NCBI GenBank assembly: GCA_963776195.1
Contig: CAVZMO010000008.1
Location: forward strand, 62,001-126,000
Direction of reading: 5' to 3'
Source: CAVZMO01 sp963776195
GTDB taxonomy: Bacteria; Nitrospirota; Thermodesulfovibrionia; Thermodesulfovibrionales; SM23-35
Length of the DNA: 64,000 nt
The notes below the pieces were generated by a model. The model was not told where the DNA came from and ran no database searches. It saw nothing but the letters and a program-made list of their open reading frames with translations. A program made the position numbers and the translations under genes. Positions 53,295-62,238 of the stretch are shown one piece after another (within the stretch, counting starts at the first letter, position 1; the number at the start of each line of letters is the position of its first letter).

Positions 53295-54170
53295 ATGGGA
53301 TTCAGGGAAGCTTTAGATTCCGGCAAGTTTGTCGTCACTGCTGAAGTAGGACCTGTAAAAGGAACTGAGACAAAGGAGTTGTTGGAGGATGCAGAGCTTA
53401 TCAAAAAAAGGGTGGATGCTATCAATGTAACCGATCTTCAGAGTTCCGTTATGCGCCTGGGTTCCATGGCTGTCTGCCATCTCCTTGTGGATCAAGGGGT
53501 CGATCCCGTCTTTCAGATGACATGCAGGGATAGAAACCGGTTGGCGCTCCAATCTGATCTGTTAAGCGCCTGGGTCTTGGGTATCAGAAATGTGCTCGCG
53601 CTGACGGGGGATCATCCGACCCTCGGAGATCACCCCGATGCCAAGCCGGTTTTTGATCTGGATTCTGTGAGCTTGCTGAAAGTCATAGGCAGGCTGAACG
53701 AAGGTTTCGACATGGCCGGAAACCAATTGAAGGGCGCCCCGGATTTATTTCCAGGGGCTGTAGTGAATCCGGGAGCGGACACCGAGGCCTCGATCGAGAT
53801 GCAGATCATGAAGATGGAAAAGAAGATCGAAGCGGGTGCCAGGTTCTTTCAGACCCAGGGTATATTCGACCTGAACCTCTTTGAGAAATTCATGAAGCGC
53901 GTAGAAGGCTTCAAAGTACCTGTGCTGGGCGGCATCATACTGCTCAAGTCGGCAGGTATGGCAAAGTTTATGAACAAGAACGTGGCCGGGGTGTTTGTCC
54001 CCGATACCCTCATTAAAGAAATGGAAGAGACGAAGGATAAGGTCAAAACCAGCGTCAAGATAGCTGCACAACTCATTAAGGGATTAAAGGATCTCTGTCA
54101 GGGAGTTCATATCATGGCTATCGGCTGGGAGAAAAGGGTACCAATGGTCCTGGATGAGGCGGGATTATAG
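53295..54170 (+). CDS. metF: Methylenetetrahydrofolate reductase MetF, copy 2
   Basis: A 291-residue MetF: FVVTAEVGPVKGTETK, DAINVTDLQSSVMRLGSM, RDRNRLALQSDLLSA, LALTGDHPTLGDHP, FFQTQGIFD and GIILLKSAGMAKFM. Clearly diverged from copy 1 (for example LALTGDHPTL against LCLSGDHQKF), so an old duplication or independent acquisition. Follows the second metV and the flavoprotein fusion, forming a second complete module. Confidence 0.95.
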   Translation: MGFREALDSGKFVVTAEVGPVKGTETKELLEDAELIKKRVDAINVTDLQSSVMRLGSMAVCHLLVDQGVDPVFQMTCRDRNRLALQSDLLSAWVLGIRNVLALTGDHPTLGDHPDAKPVFDLDSVSLLKVIGRLNEGFDMAGNQLKGAPDLFPGAVVNPGADTEASIEMQIMKMEKKIEAGARFFQTQGIFDLNLFEKFMKRVEGFKVPVLGGIILLKSAGMAKFMNKNVAGVFVPDTLIKEMEETKDKVKTSVKIAAQLIKGLKDLCQGVHIMAIGWEKRVPMVLDEAGL

Positions 54171-54295
54171 CGGTCTGCGGATCGTTTGGCGACCACGGCA
54201 GGGTAGACTTCTTACTGATTATCTGAGGGACAAGAATCAGGGAAACAGCGGCCGTCATCCGGGCTTCAAACATGAGACAGGTTTTGCGTAGTTAT

Positions 54296-55396
54296 TCAGT
54301 TTCCTTTCCGACGTTTGTGATTAAATCTATACACATCTTTTGATTCCCGGGTAGCGTGACGCCCTTCCTGGAAACCCTGGAAATCATCATAAATGCAGTC
54401 AGCATCCTCTCCATAAATTGTGGGACCAAGAAGGGATTCACCGCTGTCCGAACGTATCGTCACAAGATTTTCACTGCCGTCGGTTATTACAGCGCCTTGT
54501 GCAATCAATTCAATGAGCCGACGGTTTGAGGTAATTCGCACGCGCCCGATTTGCCCTCCAAATCTGACGTTCATGACAAGTGCAGGGTAGAACAAGGAGA
54601 CGATGCTTGCCGGCTTGCCAAAGAAATTAGTCGCTCGCGCAGAATTAATGCCGCAGACATATCCATTTTCGGAGAACACGGGACCACCGCTCATGCCATG
54701 ATTGATTTCAGCATCGATTGTGAAACATGGGCCACCGATGAATCCATTTTCGAAACGCTGTGTGAATATCCGGGTGACGCGTCCCTCAACGGCAAGAAGT
54801 CTGTGCTGATACGCATCAAGCAGATTTATTCGTCCACATTGTATATCATCCAAAGAGAGCCCTCCATCCGGTACCGGTAGATCGCTGAACCCGACGCACA
54901 CGACGCGAGAGCCTATTCTAGGCACGGCAAAGGATATGGGTAACGGGAGGTAGGGAAATCCGCTTTGAAACTGCGGGGAGACGTAACCCACGTCTGTTGG
55001 AGGAGCTCCTTCAATGGATTCGAGACTCGATATATTACCCGACAATCTGCCGCCGGGGAGCGCTTGATGATGAAAGAGAGCCATCCCGATGTCTTTCATT
55101 GTGTAACCAGCGGATAAGCTGTCCATTTGACGCATAAAATCATTCTCCCAATGGCGGCGAGCAGCCTCAAGGATGTTGTGCAATGCTGTTATCGAAACGC
55201 CGAGGCTACTGATACAAAAGGCTGTTCCGACAGGTATCAGGCGCCGGTTTTTTGTGACAAACAATGGATAGACACCGAGAGCCAAAGGGTGACCCCAGGC
55301 GGGGATCTCCCATGTGTTTTTGCCTGGCTGACGTGTTGCTTCGATGTCGGTGGATACAGGTTTTCCACTAGGCACCAGTTGAGAAATGATCCGCAT
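54296..55396 (-). CDS. Trypsin-like serine protease family protein
   Basis: A 366-residue protein with a chymotrypsin-like fold. Candidate catalytic residues: histidine in SITALHNILEA (where trypsins have TAAHC) and serine in NHGMSGGPVFSENGYVCGINS; the aspartate is not obvious. No signal peptide or membrane segment, so probably cytoplasmic. Its base composition and codon use differ somewhat from the metF and purD genes on either side, which suggests an acquired gene. Function unknown. Confidence 0.75.
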   Translation of the reverse strand: MRIISQLVPSGKPVSTDIEATRQPGKNTWEIPAWGHPLALGVYPLFVTKNRRLIPVGTAFCISSLGVSITALHNILEAARRHWENDFMRQMDSLSAGYTMKDIGMALFHHQALPGGRLSGNISSLESIEGAPPTDVGYVSPQFQSGFPYLPLPISFAVPRIGSRVVCVGFSDLPVPDGGLSLDDIQCGRINLLDAYQHRLLAVEGRVTRIFTQRFENGFIGGPCFTIDAEINHGMSGGPVFSENGYVCGINSARATNFFGKPASIVSLFYPALVMNVRFGGQIGRVRITSNRRLIELIAQGAVITDGSENLVTIRSDSGESLLGPTIYGEDADCIYDDFQGFQEGRHATRESKDVYRFNHKRRKGN

Positions 55397-55604
55397 AGAA
55401 TGTCTTGCTATATCCCCTCTTTTTGTTTGTCATGCATTTGAATTGCCATATGAAACATTATAGCCTCTCCGCTGGATGGAAAAGCAATGCTTCAAGAAGA
55501 ACGGGTTATATCAAAAGGAAGCTATAAAATGGTAAAATTTGACTCTGAATTTGTAATGCATTGGATCAAAACTCCATAAATATCAGAAAGGATTAAGCGC
55601 ATAA

Positions 55605-56906
55605 ATGAAAGTTCTTGTAGTTGACAGTGGAGGTCGTGGCCATGCAATCGCATGGCAGTTTAAAAATGACCCCAATGTGAAGGAAATAATATGTACCCCC
55701 GGCAACGCCGGCATAGCTCGGGAGGTGAGGTGTGAGACTGCGAGGGCGAATGAAGAGATCCTCGAACTTGCAAAGAGGGAGAAAGTCGATCTCGTCTTCG
55801 TCGGTCCCGAAAGTCCTCTCACAAAAGGGATAGTAAACCTCTTTATGGAAGAAAAAATACCTATTGTGGGCCCCCAAAAGGAGGCCGCCGTTCTCGAAGG
55901 AAGCAAAGCATATACGAAATTACTGTGCAGGGAAATAGGCGTTCCGGTGCCTGAGTTCGAGGTTTTTGACGACGCTGAAAAGGCCAAGAACTATATTGAA
56001 CACGTAAAGTATCCTGTTGTGGTAAAAGCAGACGGTTTGGCGCAGGGTAAAGGCTCTATCGTCTGCTCAAATACGGGAGAAGCCTTTCAGGCTGTCGATC
56101 AACTAATGATAGAAAAGATATTTGGCGTTGCCGGTGAGAAGATCGTAATAGAAAAAAGACTCTTCGGCACGGAAATATCCTTCTTTGTATTTACGGACGG
56201 CGAGGTATTGGCTCCGATGCCGGTTGCCCAGGATTATAAAAGGGCCTACGATAACGACGAAGGACTGAACACCGGAGGAATGGGTTCCTTTTCCCCCCAT
56301 CGACTCGAAGGCAAATGGCTTACCGCGTTGGTATGCGAAAAGGTTGCGCTGCCTCTGATACGCGGCTTTAAGGAGAGGGAGAGGGTGCCTTATAAGGGAA
56401 TACTTTACTGCGGACTTATGCTGGTTGATGAGATTCCTCATCTCTTGGAGGTGAATGTGCGTTTTGGAGACCCTGAGGCTGAGGTGATCCTCCCCCGCTT
56501 GAAGACACCTTTGAGTGATATCAGTTTTCAGATAATAAACGGAGTTCTCAGCGAAAAGAAGGTGGAATGGTCCCAGGACTATTTCTGTGATGTGGTGGCT
56601 GCGGCGGGCAGAACAAGGCAGCTGAAAAACGGTAAGAACAAGGGGTGGTATCCTGGTTATCCTGCCCGCTACGGTAAGGGTCATCAGATTTCGGGAATTG
56701 AAAATATCGATGACCCGGATTGTAAAATATTTTTTGCAGGTGTGAGCAATTCGGAGAAGAAAGGTCTGGTTACCGACGGCGGAAGGGTTCTCCATGTGGT
56801 CGGTAAAGGCAAGACCTTGAAGGATGCAAAGGATGTCGCTTATAGAAATATAGAAAAAATTCATTTTGAAGGTATCCGTTACCGGAAAGACATTGGAAAT
56901 GAATGA
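55605..56906 (+). CDS. purD: Phosphoribosylamine-glycine ligase
   Basis: Purine synthesis enzyme (GARS) of 433 residues. ATP-grasp fold: start MKVLVVDSGGRGHAIAW, VGPESPLTKGIVNLF, YPVVVKADGLAQGKG, DYKRAYDNDEGLNTGGMGSF and LEVNVRFGDPEAEVILPRL. The first loop has SGGRGHA where most have SGGREHA. Single gene. Confidence 0.96.
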   Translation: MKVLVVDSGGRGHAIAWQFKNDPNVKEIICTPGNAGIAREVRCETARANEEILELAKREKVDLVFVGPESPLTKGIVNLFMEEKIPIVGPQKEAAVLEGSKAYTKLLCREIGVPVPEFEVFDDAEKAKNYIEHVKYPVVVKADGLAQGKGSIVCSNTGEAFQAVDQLMIEKIFGVAGEKIVIEKRLFGTEISFFVFTDGEVLAPMPVAQDYKRAYDNDEGLNTGGMGSFSPHRLEGKWLTALVCEKVALPLIRGFKERERVPYKGILYCGLMLVDEIPHLLEVNVRFGDPEAEVILPRLKTPLSDISFQIINGVLSEKKVEWSQDYFCDVVAAAGRTRQLKNGKNKGWYPGYPARYGKGHQISGIENIDDPDCKIFFAGVSNSEKKGLVTDGGRVLHVVGKGKTLKDAKDVAYRNIEKIHFEGIRYRKDIGNE

Positions 56907-56993
56907 TTGCAGAATATTCTTTTGTGAACAGGATGCATCTCATAAGAAAAAGAAGAACTCTGATATAATTGTTCCAAGGAGTGATAGAGAACC

Positions 56994-57395
56994 ATGAAAA
57001 AAAAGAACCCGGAAAATACGAGAAACTGGTATAGATACCAGTTTTTTGGAAACGCATCCGTTATATTTCCGAAGGAAGATAAAATTATTAACGCTACGAT
57101 AGCCAATATCTCGCTGTCCGGTTTGGGTCTCTATTCTACGGTGTCTGTGGGAAAGGGGAAAAAAGTTAAGGTAAATATATCTTATGTCGATAGAAATGGC
57201 CGGGTGCGGGAAGATGTTGCAGCTGGTAAGGTCGACTGGCAGAAAAAATTCTTAAATATGTATCTCGTGGGCATCAGATTTGAGGAGGAGTTGAACACGT
57301 CCGGCCAGCCCCGTCTTTTGGATCATCTGACATATCTCATCGATACCTATCATTGGCCACAGCCATTTAAAGACAAAAGAATAGCGATGCTGTGA
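56994..57395 (+). CDS. PilZ-domain protein
   Basis: A 133-residue protein with a PilZ core: RYQFFGNASV near the N terminus, NISLSGLGLYS (the N-x-S-x-x-G motif) and YLVGIRFEEE. The arginine motif before the domain (RNWYRYQF) is a reduced form of RxxxR. Second PilZ protein of the window, unlike the one at 2862. Likely c-di-GMP responsive. Confidence 0.8.
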   Translation: MKKKNPENTRNWYRYQFFGNASVIFPKEDKIINATIANISLSGLGLYSTVSVGKGKKVKVNISYVDRNGRVREDVAAGKVDWQKKFLNMYLVGIRFEEELNTSGQPRLLDHLTYLIDTYHWPQPFKDKRIAML

Positions 57396-57408
57396 AGACC
57401 TGCTGCTT

Positions 57409-57525
57409 ATGGAATACGGAGATCTTTTTCACGAGATGATTCCTGAGCATCTAAAAAGAAAACTCTCAAGGTTAATGGATAAGGTTTCGATAGGGACATA
57501 CGAGATTTCGGTGACTATGCCGTAA
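57409..57525 (+). CDS. Possible small protein
   Basis: A 38-residue frame (MEYGDLFHEMIPEHLKRKLS and more) 13 bases after the PilZ gene, ending against the 3' end of ybeY on the other strand. No ribosome-binding site stands out and no family is recognised. Could be noise. Confidence 0.25.
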   Translation: MEYGDLFHEMIPEHLKRKLSRLMDKVSIGTYEISVTMP

Positions 57526-58026
57526 TCAAACTTTGATTGCGTTAAGCAGTTCCAGTTCTTTCGATTTCATTTTTGTTTCATGATACCTGCCCTTTTCATG
57601 ATCATAGCCCATAAGATGAACAAGACCGTGAATCAAAAGTCTTTGCAATTCCTCATTCAAGGTTACCCCGTATTCTTCGGCCTGTCTTTTTGCCTTATGG
57701 AGATTGATGACGATATCGCCCAGGGGTAGGCCATAATCCGAAGTACGAAGTTCCAGAGTATCAAAACTCAGGTGTTTTGAAGATACTTCCGCACTCTTGC
57801 GTTTCTGCTCTTCTGCGCCAAGCAACGGGAATGAGAGGACGTCTGTGGTTTTATCCATCCCGCGATACTGACGGTTCAGTACCCTCATCCTCCTGTCATT
57901 AACGAAGAGTATGCTGAGTTCAGCCCTGTGGAGGCCGAGCAGACGGAGCGCTTTCCGCAGAAGACCGGTTATCCTCCGGTGACTTACTTTTACCAGCTTT
58001 TGCCGGTTCTTTATATAGACCTTCAT
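57526..58026 (-). CDS. ybeY: Endoribonuclease YbeY
   Basis: Metal-dependent RNase for 16S rRNA maturation, 166 residues. Zinc motif HGLVHLMGYDHE (H-x3-H-x5-H) near residue 135, preceded by TTDVLSFPL and LGDIVINL. The start at 58026 lies 107 bases inside the 3' end of the upstream HD-domain gene in a different frame, an unusually long overlap. Usual neighbour of phoH and the HD gene in bacteria. Confidence 0.94.
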   Translation of the reverse strand: MKVYIKNRQKLVKVSHRRITGLLRKALRLLGLHRAELSILFVNDRRMRVLNRQYRGMDKTTDVLSFPLLGAEEQKRKSAEVSSKHLSFDTLELRTSDYGLPLGDIVINLHKAKRQAEEYGVTLNEELQRLLIHGLVHLMGYDHEKGRYHETKMKSKELELLNAIKV

Positions 58027-59530
58027 TGCTGAAATCGAAACCCGGATAATCCACCCTTTTATGGAATATGCCGGTAAGGATATACGTAAAGCGTTTCTTT
58101 ATTTCATGGATATCTTTAAGAGTAAGTTCGCACTCGTCGAGCTGGCCTTCGAGGAATATATGGTTAATGATCCTGTCCACCAATGAAGCGATCCGCGCGG
58201 GTGTCGGATCGCTAAGGACCCTTGATGCCGCTTCCACCGCGTCAGCCATCATCACAAGCGCGGCTACCCGGGTTTGGGGTTTGGGACCGTGATATTTATA
58301 GTCCTCGGCCACGGGTAAACCGTCCTCTCCCTTCTCCCTTGCCTTCTGATAGAAATAGCTGACGAGCATCGTGCCATGGTGTTGTTCGAGAATATCGATA
58401 ATCGCCTCGGGAAGCTTGTATTGTCTGGCAAGTTCGACGCCTTCCTTCACATGATTGACGATGATCATACTACTCATGTGGGGGGTCAATTTCTCATGCC
58501 TACTGACCGGAGCGGCCTGGTTCTCCACGAAATAATCGGGCATCTTTATCTTACCGATATCGTGGTAGTAAGCGCTCACCCTTGCAAGCAGGGGGTTCAC
58601 TCCGGCGGCCTCTGCAGCGGACTCCGCAAGGTTTCCTACGATGACGCTGTGATGATAGGTTCCCGGCGCCGTTATCATAAGGCTCTTCATGACAGGCTGA
58701 TTGAGGTCGAGAAGCTCAAGAAGGCTTATGTCTGTGGTGACCTTGAACGAATACTCTATCAAAGGGAGTAAAAGCGAAACGATTGCCGCAACGCTCATCC
58801 CTCCCAGTGAGGCAAAGAGTATAGACGGCGGACCTTTTTCCGTAAAAAGTTCACTCTTGAATAGGAGTATAATCATTACCGCTATGACATTTGCCGCAAT
58901 TACATAACCTCCGCCTTTCAGAAGTCCTGACCTCTTCTTGCACCGTATAACGCTAAAGGCAGCGGTAATGCTTCCGACAAAGGCATATATGGTGAAAGAC
59001 GCGTCATGGAGCCACAGCCCGGTGAGCAGACTCACCGTGAACGAAAACGTAATAGCAGTATGGAAGTCAAAGAGGAGTGAAACAAGCATAGCCCCTGCCG
59101 GGATGGGAATACCGAACAAAGCGCTATCCAGGGCTCTATATTCCAATCCCTTCGAAAGGCCTGACATTAAGTAGGCAAAGAGCCGTCCTATGAGAAGCGT
59201 GCCTATCACCAGAAGACCGAGAAGCAGAAGCATATTGTATTTCTTTATGTACGCGGGTTTGTACCGCATGATGTCCCTGTAAAGGATAAACATGAGGAGA
59301 GAGGCGATAAGGAAGCCCCCGAGTAACTCTTCCACTCCGAATTTGACCTGTATCGAGAGGGCACCGATAAATCCGCAAAAAATGATAAAAAAAATCCTGG
59401 TAAGGTTGTCCCGTTTGCTATAGGGCGACGGAATCCCGTTCGCCTTTACAGGTTTTCCGTTGACAAGTGCCTTGAGAAAGGCGGTAACCTTGGGCTTAGT
59501 CTTCTGTTGACCGTTTTTCATATCTTTCAT
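57920..59530 (-). CDS. PgpH-type 7TM HD-domain phosphodiesterase, short form
   Basis: A 536-residue membrane protein: soluble basic N terminus, about seven transmembrane helices (residues 45-265) and a cytoplasmic HD domain (GTYHHSVIVGNLAESAA, SAYYHDIGKIKMPDYF, ILEQHHGT, MMADAVEAASR). Relatives hydrolyse cyclic di-AMP. The extracytoplasmic 7TMR-HDED domain of about 250 residues found in PgpH of Listeria is missing. The C-terminal tail (KSKSPEDNRSSAESAPSA) is low-complexity and overlaps ybeY. Overlaps phoH by 35 bases at its 5' end. Confidence 0.88.
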   Translation of the reverse strand: MKDMKNGQQKTKPKVTAFLKALVNGKPVKANGIPSPYSKRDNLTRIFFIIFCGFIGALSIQVKFGVEELLGGFLIASLLMFILYRDIMRYKPAYIKKYNMLLLLGLLVIGTLLIGRLFAYLMSGLSKGLEYRALDSALFGIPIPAGAMLVSLLFDFHTAITFSFTVSLLTGLWLHDASFTIYAFVGSITAAFSVIRCKKRSGLLKGGGYVIAANVIAVMIILLFKSELFTEKGPPSILFASLGGMSVAAIVSLLLPLIEYSFKVTTDISLLELLDLNQPVMKSLMITAPGTYHHSVIVGNLAESAAEAAGVNPLLARVSAYYHDIGKIKMPDYFVENQAAPVSRHEKLTPHMSSMIIVNHVKEGVELARQYKLPEAIIDILEQHHGTMLVSYFYQKAREKGEDGLPVAEDYKYHGPKPQTRVAALVMMADAVEAASRVLSDPTPARIASLVDRIINHIFLEGQLDECELTLKDIHEIKKRFTYILTGIFHKRVDYPGFDFSNEGLYKEPAKAGKSKSPEDNRSSAESAPSARPPQG

Positions 59531-60461
59531 ATGCCTTGACGATCGCTTGTACGAGCCTGTGCCTCACGACATCTTTTTCGGAAAAATAGATAAATTTGAT
59601 ACCTTCGATACCGCTCAGTATCCTCTCAGCCTCGATAAGACCTGAAGTCTTTCCAGGGGGGAGGTCTATCTGTGTTATATCGCCGGTTATGACCGTCTTT
59701 GAATTAAACCCCAGCCTCGTTAGGTACATCTTCATCTGTTCGGAGGTCGTGTTTTGGGCCTCATCAAGAATTATGAAAGAATCGTTGAGAGTCCTGCCCC
59801 TCATGAATGCAAGGGGTGCGATTTCGATAATTCCACGGTCTATCAGTTTTCCCACCTTTTCGGGCTCCATCATATCAAAAAGAGCGTCATAGAGCGGCCT
59901 CAGATAGGGGTTCACTTTCTCATAGATATCACCCGGGAGGAACCCGAGTTTTTCACCCGCTTCCACGGCCGGCCTCGCAAGGACAATCCTGCTTATCTGT
60001 TTTTTAAGGAATGCATTCATCGCCATTGCCATCGCGAGATACGTCTTTCCTGTGCCGGCGGGCCCGATGCCGATGACGATGTCATGATTTTTGATGGCTT
60101 CTATATACAGTTTTTGGGTCTCCGTCTTCGGTATTATGAAACGCTTTTTTGAAGACACCGGTATGTTATTCAGAAAGAGGTCTTTTACCGAAGTATATTC
60201 TCCGTCCGATGCGGTAGACCTCAGAGCATAAAGTATATCCTCGGGTTTGAGATTATAGCCCTCGGAACTTATGGACCGGATATCATGGATCACTTTTTCC
60301 GCCTTTTCCACCGAATTGTCATCGCCCTGCAGAAATATCTTGTTCCCCCTCTGTGAAGTTATGACCCCGAGGATTTCCTCTATTACCTTAAGCGTCTTAT
60401 CGAGCTTTCCGTAAAGAAGGTCAGCGTCCTTTTCGCTGTCGAATTCTATTTCTCGTGTTAA
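59496..60461 (-). CDS. PhoH-family P-loop ATPase, no canonical start
   Basis: Cytoplasmic ATPase/helicase-like protein of about 320 residues. Walker A GIGPAGTGKTYLA, RPAVEAGEKLGFLPGD, RGRTLNDSFIILDEAQN (Walker B) and TGDITQIDLP. The GTG at 60311 would give 271 residues, but the same frame upstream encodes the standard N-terminal domain (DADLLYGKLDKTLKVIEEIL, RGNKIFLQGDDNSVEKAE). Counting back to the GGAGGG at 60468-60473, the first codon with proper spacing is TTA (60459-60461), overlapping the stop of the SPOR gene; TTG there would be a normal start. Either a rare start or an error. Confidence 0.9.
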   Translation of the reverse strand, partial: LTREIEFDSEKDADLLYGKLDKTLKVIEEILGVITSQRGNKIFLQGDDNSVEKAEKVIHDIRSISSEGYNLKPEDILYALRSTASDGEYTSVKDLFLNNIPVSSKKRFIIPKTETQKLYIEAIKNHDIVIGIGPAGTGKTYLAMAMAMNAFLKKQISRIVLARPAVEAGEKLGFLPGDIYEKVNPYLRPLYDALFDMMEPEKVGKLIDRGIIEIAPLAFMRGRTLNDSFIILDEAQNTTSEQMKMYLTRLGFNSKTVITGDITQIDLPPGKTSGLIEAERILSGIEGIKFIYFSEKDVVRHRLVQAIVKAYERYEKRSTED

Positions 60462-61159
60462 CGTATTCCCTCCAGATCTGTCTTTAATGTTACGAATGCC
60501 CGCATACCCTCTGCTTTCTTTATTTTGACAGAAAGCAGTTCTGCTTCTTTCCTGTTGCCGAACTCCCCAACCATGACTTTATAAAGTTTTTCATGTTTTT
60601 TCGGTTTTGCCGCTATAATGAAAACTTTGTATCCTTTCTCGCTGAATTTCGCCTTGAGAGAATCCGCTTCCGAGGTGTTCTGGAACGCGCCTATTTGAAC
60701 GGTATACTTTGCTTTCTTTGAGGATTCTTGAGTCTCCCGGGACTTTTTGGCTTCCTTGGTTGTTACGGCTTTTTCGTTTTCTTTGCTCTGTTGGGGCTCC
60801 CTATTTTGCTTAACCTGAGGTTGCTGCACTTTTTGGATTTCCGGACTCTCCTGTGTCTCGTCCATTTTCTGTTGTTCCGGTTTCTCAGGAGGTCTCTGCA
60901 CTTCAGAAACGTGGGCTGCCGGTATCTGCTGAAGCTGCTGTGGAACGGTCTCTTTTTCCTCGGTTTCAATATTCTTTTGGACCGTGTCAGCCAAAGGCGT
61001 GATAACGGAAGCCTGACCGGCTGAGGAGGGCGCCATACTTTTACCGACAAAAAAGCCGAGCATAAAACTGAGCGAAGACGTTACGATTATGGATAGGATG
61101 ATGACACCTTTTCCGATATAAAATACCGGTGATTTTTCTTTTAAATCAGACTTTTTCAT
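60458..61159 (-). CDS. SPOR-domain membrane protein
   Basis: A 233-residue single-pass protein: cytoplasmic basic start, one transmembrane helix (about 18-42), a long periplasmic linker rich in Q, E, P and K (about 50-150) and a C-terminal SPOR domain (YTVQIGAFQNTSEADSLKAKF, YKVMVGEFGNRKEAE) that binds denuded septal peptidoglycan. Likely a cell-division-site protein. Four-base overlap with queA upstream. Confidence 0.9.
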   Translation of the reverse strand: MKKSDLKEKSPVFYIGKGVIILSIIVTSSLSFMLGFFVGKSMAPSSAGQASVITPLADTVQKNIETEEKETVPQQLQQIPAAHVSEVQRPPEKPEQQKMDETQESPEIQKVQQPQVKQNREPQQSKENEKAVTTKEAKKSRETQESSKKAKYTVQIGAFQNTSEADSLKAKFSEKGYKVFIIAAKPKKHEKLYKVMVGEFGNRKEAELLSVKIKKAEGMRAFVTLKTDLEGIR

Positions 61160-62238
61160 AAAATAAGCATAGCATCACCATAGGAGAGAAATCTATAGCT
61201 TTTGGCGATAGCTTCCTGATAAGCGGCAAACAATTTTTCCCGCCCGGCAAATGCCGATACCAGCATCAATGGCGTAGATCTGGGTAGGTGAAAATTAGTC
61301 ACGAGAGCGTCGACGATCTTAAAAGGATACCCCGGATATATGAAGATATTTGTCGTTCCCCGTATCAATCCGGAACTTTGTAATCCCCCCTTGTACTCCT
61401 TTTTTGCCACAGCGAATCCGCCCGAGTGCGGAAGAAAAAAAGGGATGCGATTTGAACCGTTGTCATATTGACCGCTTATATAACCCTCCAGCGCGCGTGT
61501 CGTAGTAGTTCCTACGGTGATGACCCTCTTGCCCGCTGCCTTCACTAATTCCATCTCAGAGACCAGCTTTTTGTCCATCTCAAAATGCTCAGCGTCCATA
61601 GAATGTTCGTCCACGTTATCTGTTCTTATAGGCTTGAATGTGCCGACACCGACATGCAGCGTGAGTTCCCTTATTTTCACTCCCGCGGCTTCAATCTTTT
61701 TCAATAAGGCATCGGTGAAGTGCAGTCCCGCTGTAGGAGCCGCTATAGAGCCTTCTTTCTTTGCAAATATCGTTTGATAGCTTTCTTTATCAGATTGGTC
61801 GGGAAGACGTTTTATATAGGGCGGGATGGGCATACTGCCGCATCTCCGGAGAATATCCATGAAATCTCCCGAATACCGAAATTGCGCGGATGAACCCTTA
61901 TAGAGATCTACCCGCAACTCCTCCGAGACCTTCAGACGACCGGTAAAGCTCCCCTTCGAAAGCACCTCCCATTCTTCATCGTTTATTCTTCTCACGAGCA
62001 GGATCTCCAGCTTGGCCCCGCTTTCTTTAAAACAGGTCAGCCTTGCAGGAAAAACCTTTGTGTTATTAATAATGAGCATATCCCCTTTTTCGAGGTGAGA
62101 AGGGAGGTCGGAAAAGTTTTTATGTTCCAGCGCGCCGCTTTTGTGAACAACGAGAAGTCTGGAGCCTGCTCGCTCGTTGAGCGGTCTCTCCGCGATGAGA
62201 TTTTCGGGCAGGATAAAATCGAAATCAGTGATTTTCAT
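61156..62238 (-). CDS. queA: S-adenosylmethionine:tRNA ribosyltransferase-isomerase
   Basis: Adds the ribosyl moiety to 7-aminomethyl-7-deazaguanine tRNA in queuosine synthesis. 360 residues; IAERPLNERAGSRLLV, INNTKVFPARL, MPIPPYIKR, SIAAPTAGLHFT, HVGVGTFKPI and LHLPRST-like FHLPRSTPLMLVSAF. Overlaps the spoIID-like gene by 14 bases. With queH downstream of the window edge side it gives two late queuosine steps in one run. Confidence 0.97.
   Translation of the reverse strand: MKITDFDFILPENLIAERPLNERAGSRLLVVHKSGALEHKNFSDLPSHLEKGDMLIINNTKVFPARLTCFKESGAKLEILLVRRINDEEWEVLSKGSFTGRLKVSEELRVDLYKGSSAQFRYSGDFMDILRRCGSMPIPPYIKRLPDQSDKESYQTIFAKKEGSIAAPTAGLHFTDALLKKIEAAGVKIRELTLHVGVGTFKPIRTDNVDEHSMDAEHFEMDKKLVSEMELVKAAGKRVITVGTTTTRALEGYISGQYDNGSNRIPFFLPHSGGFAVAKKEYKGGLQSSGLIRGTTNIFIYPGYPFKIVDALVTNFHLPRSTPLMLVSAFAGREKLFAAYQEAIAKSYRFLSYGDAMLIL

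Noticed and set aside
60312..60461. GTG at 60311 as the phoH start
   Set aside because: It would remove the conserved N-terminal domain that is fully encoded in frame upstream.
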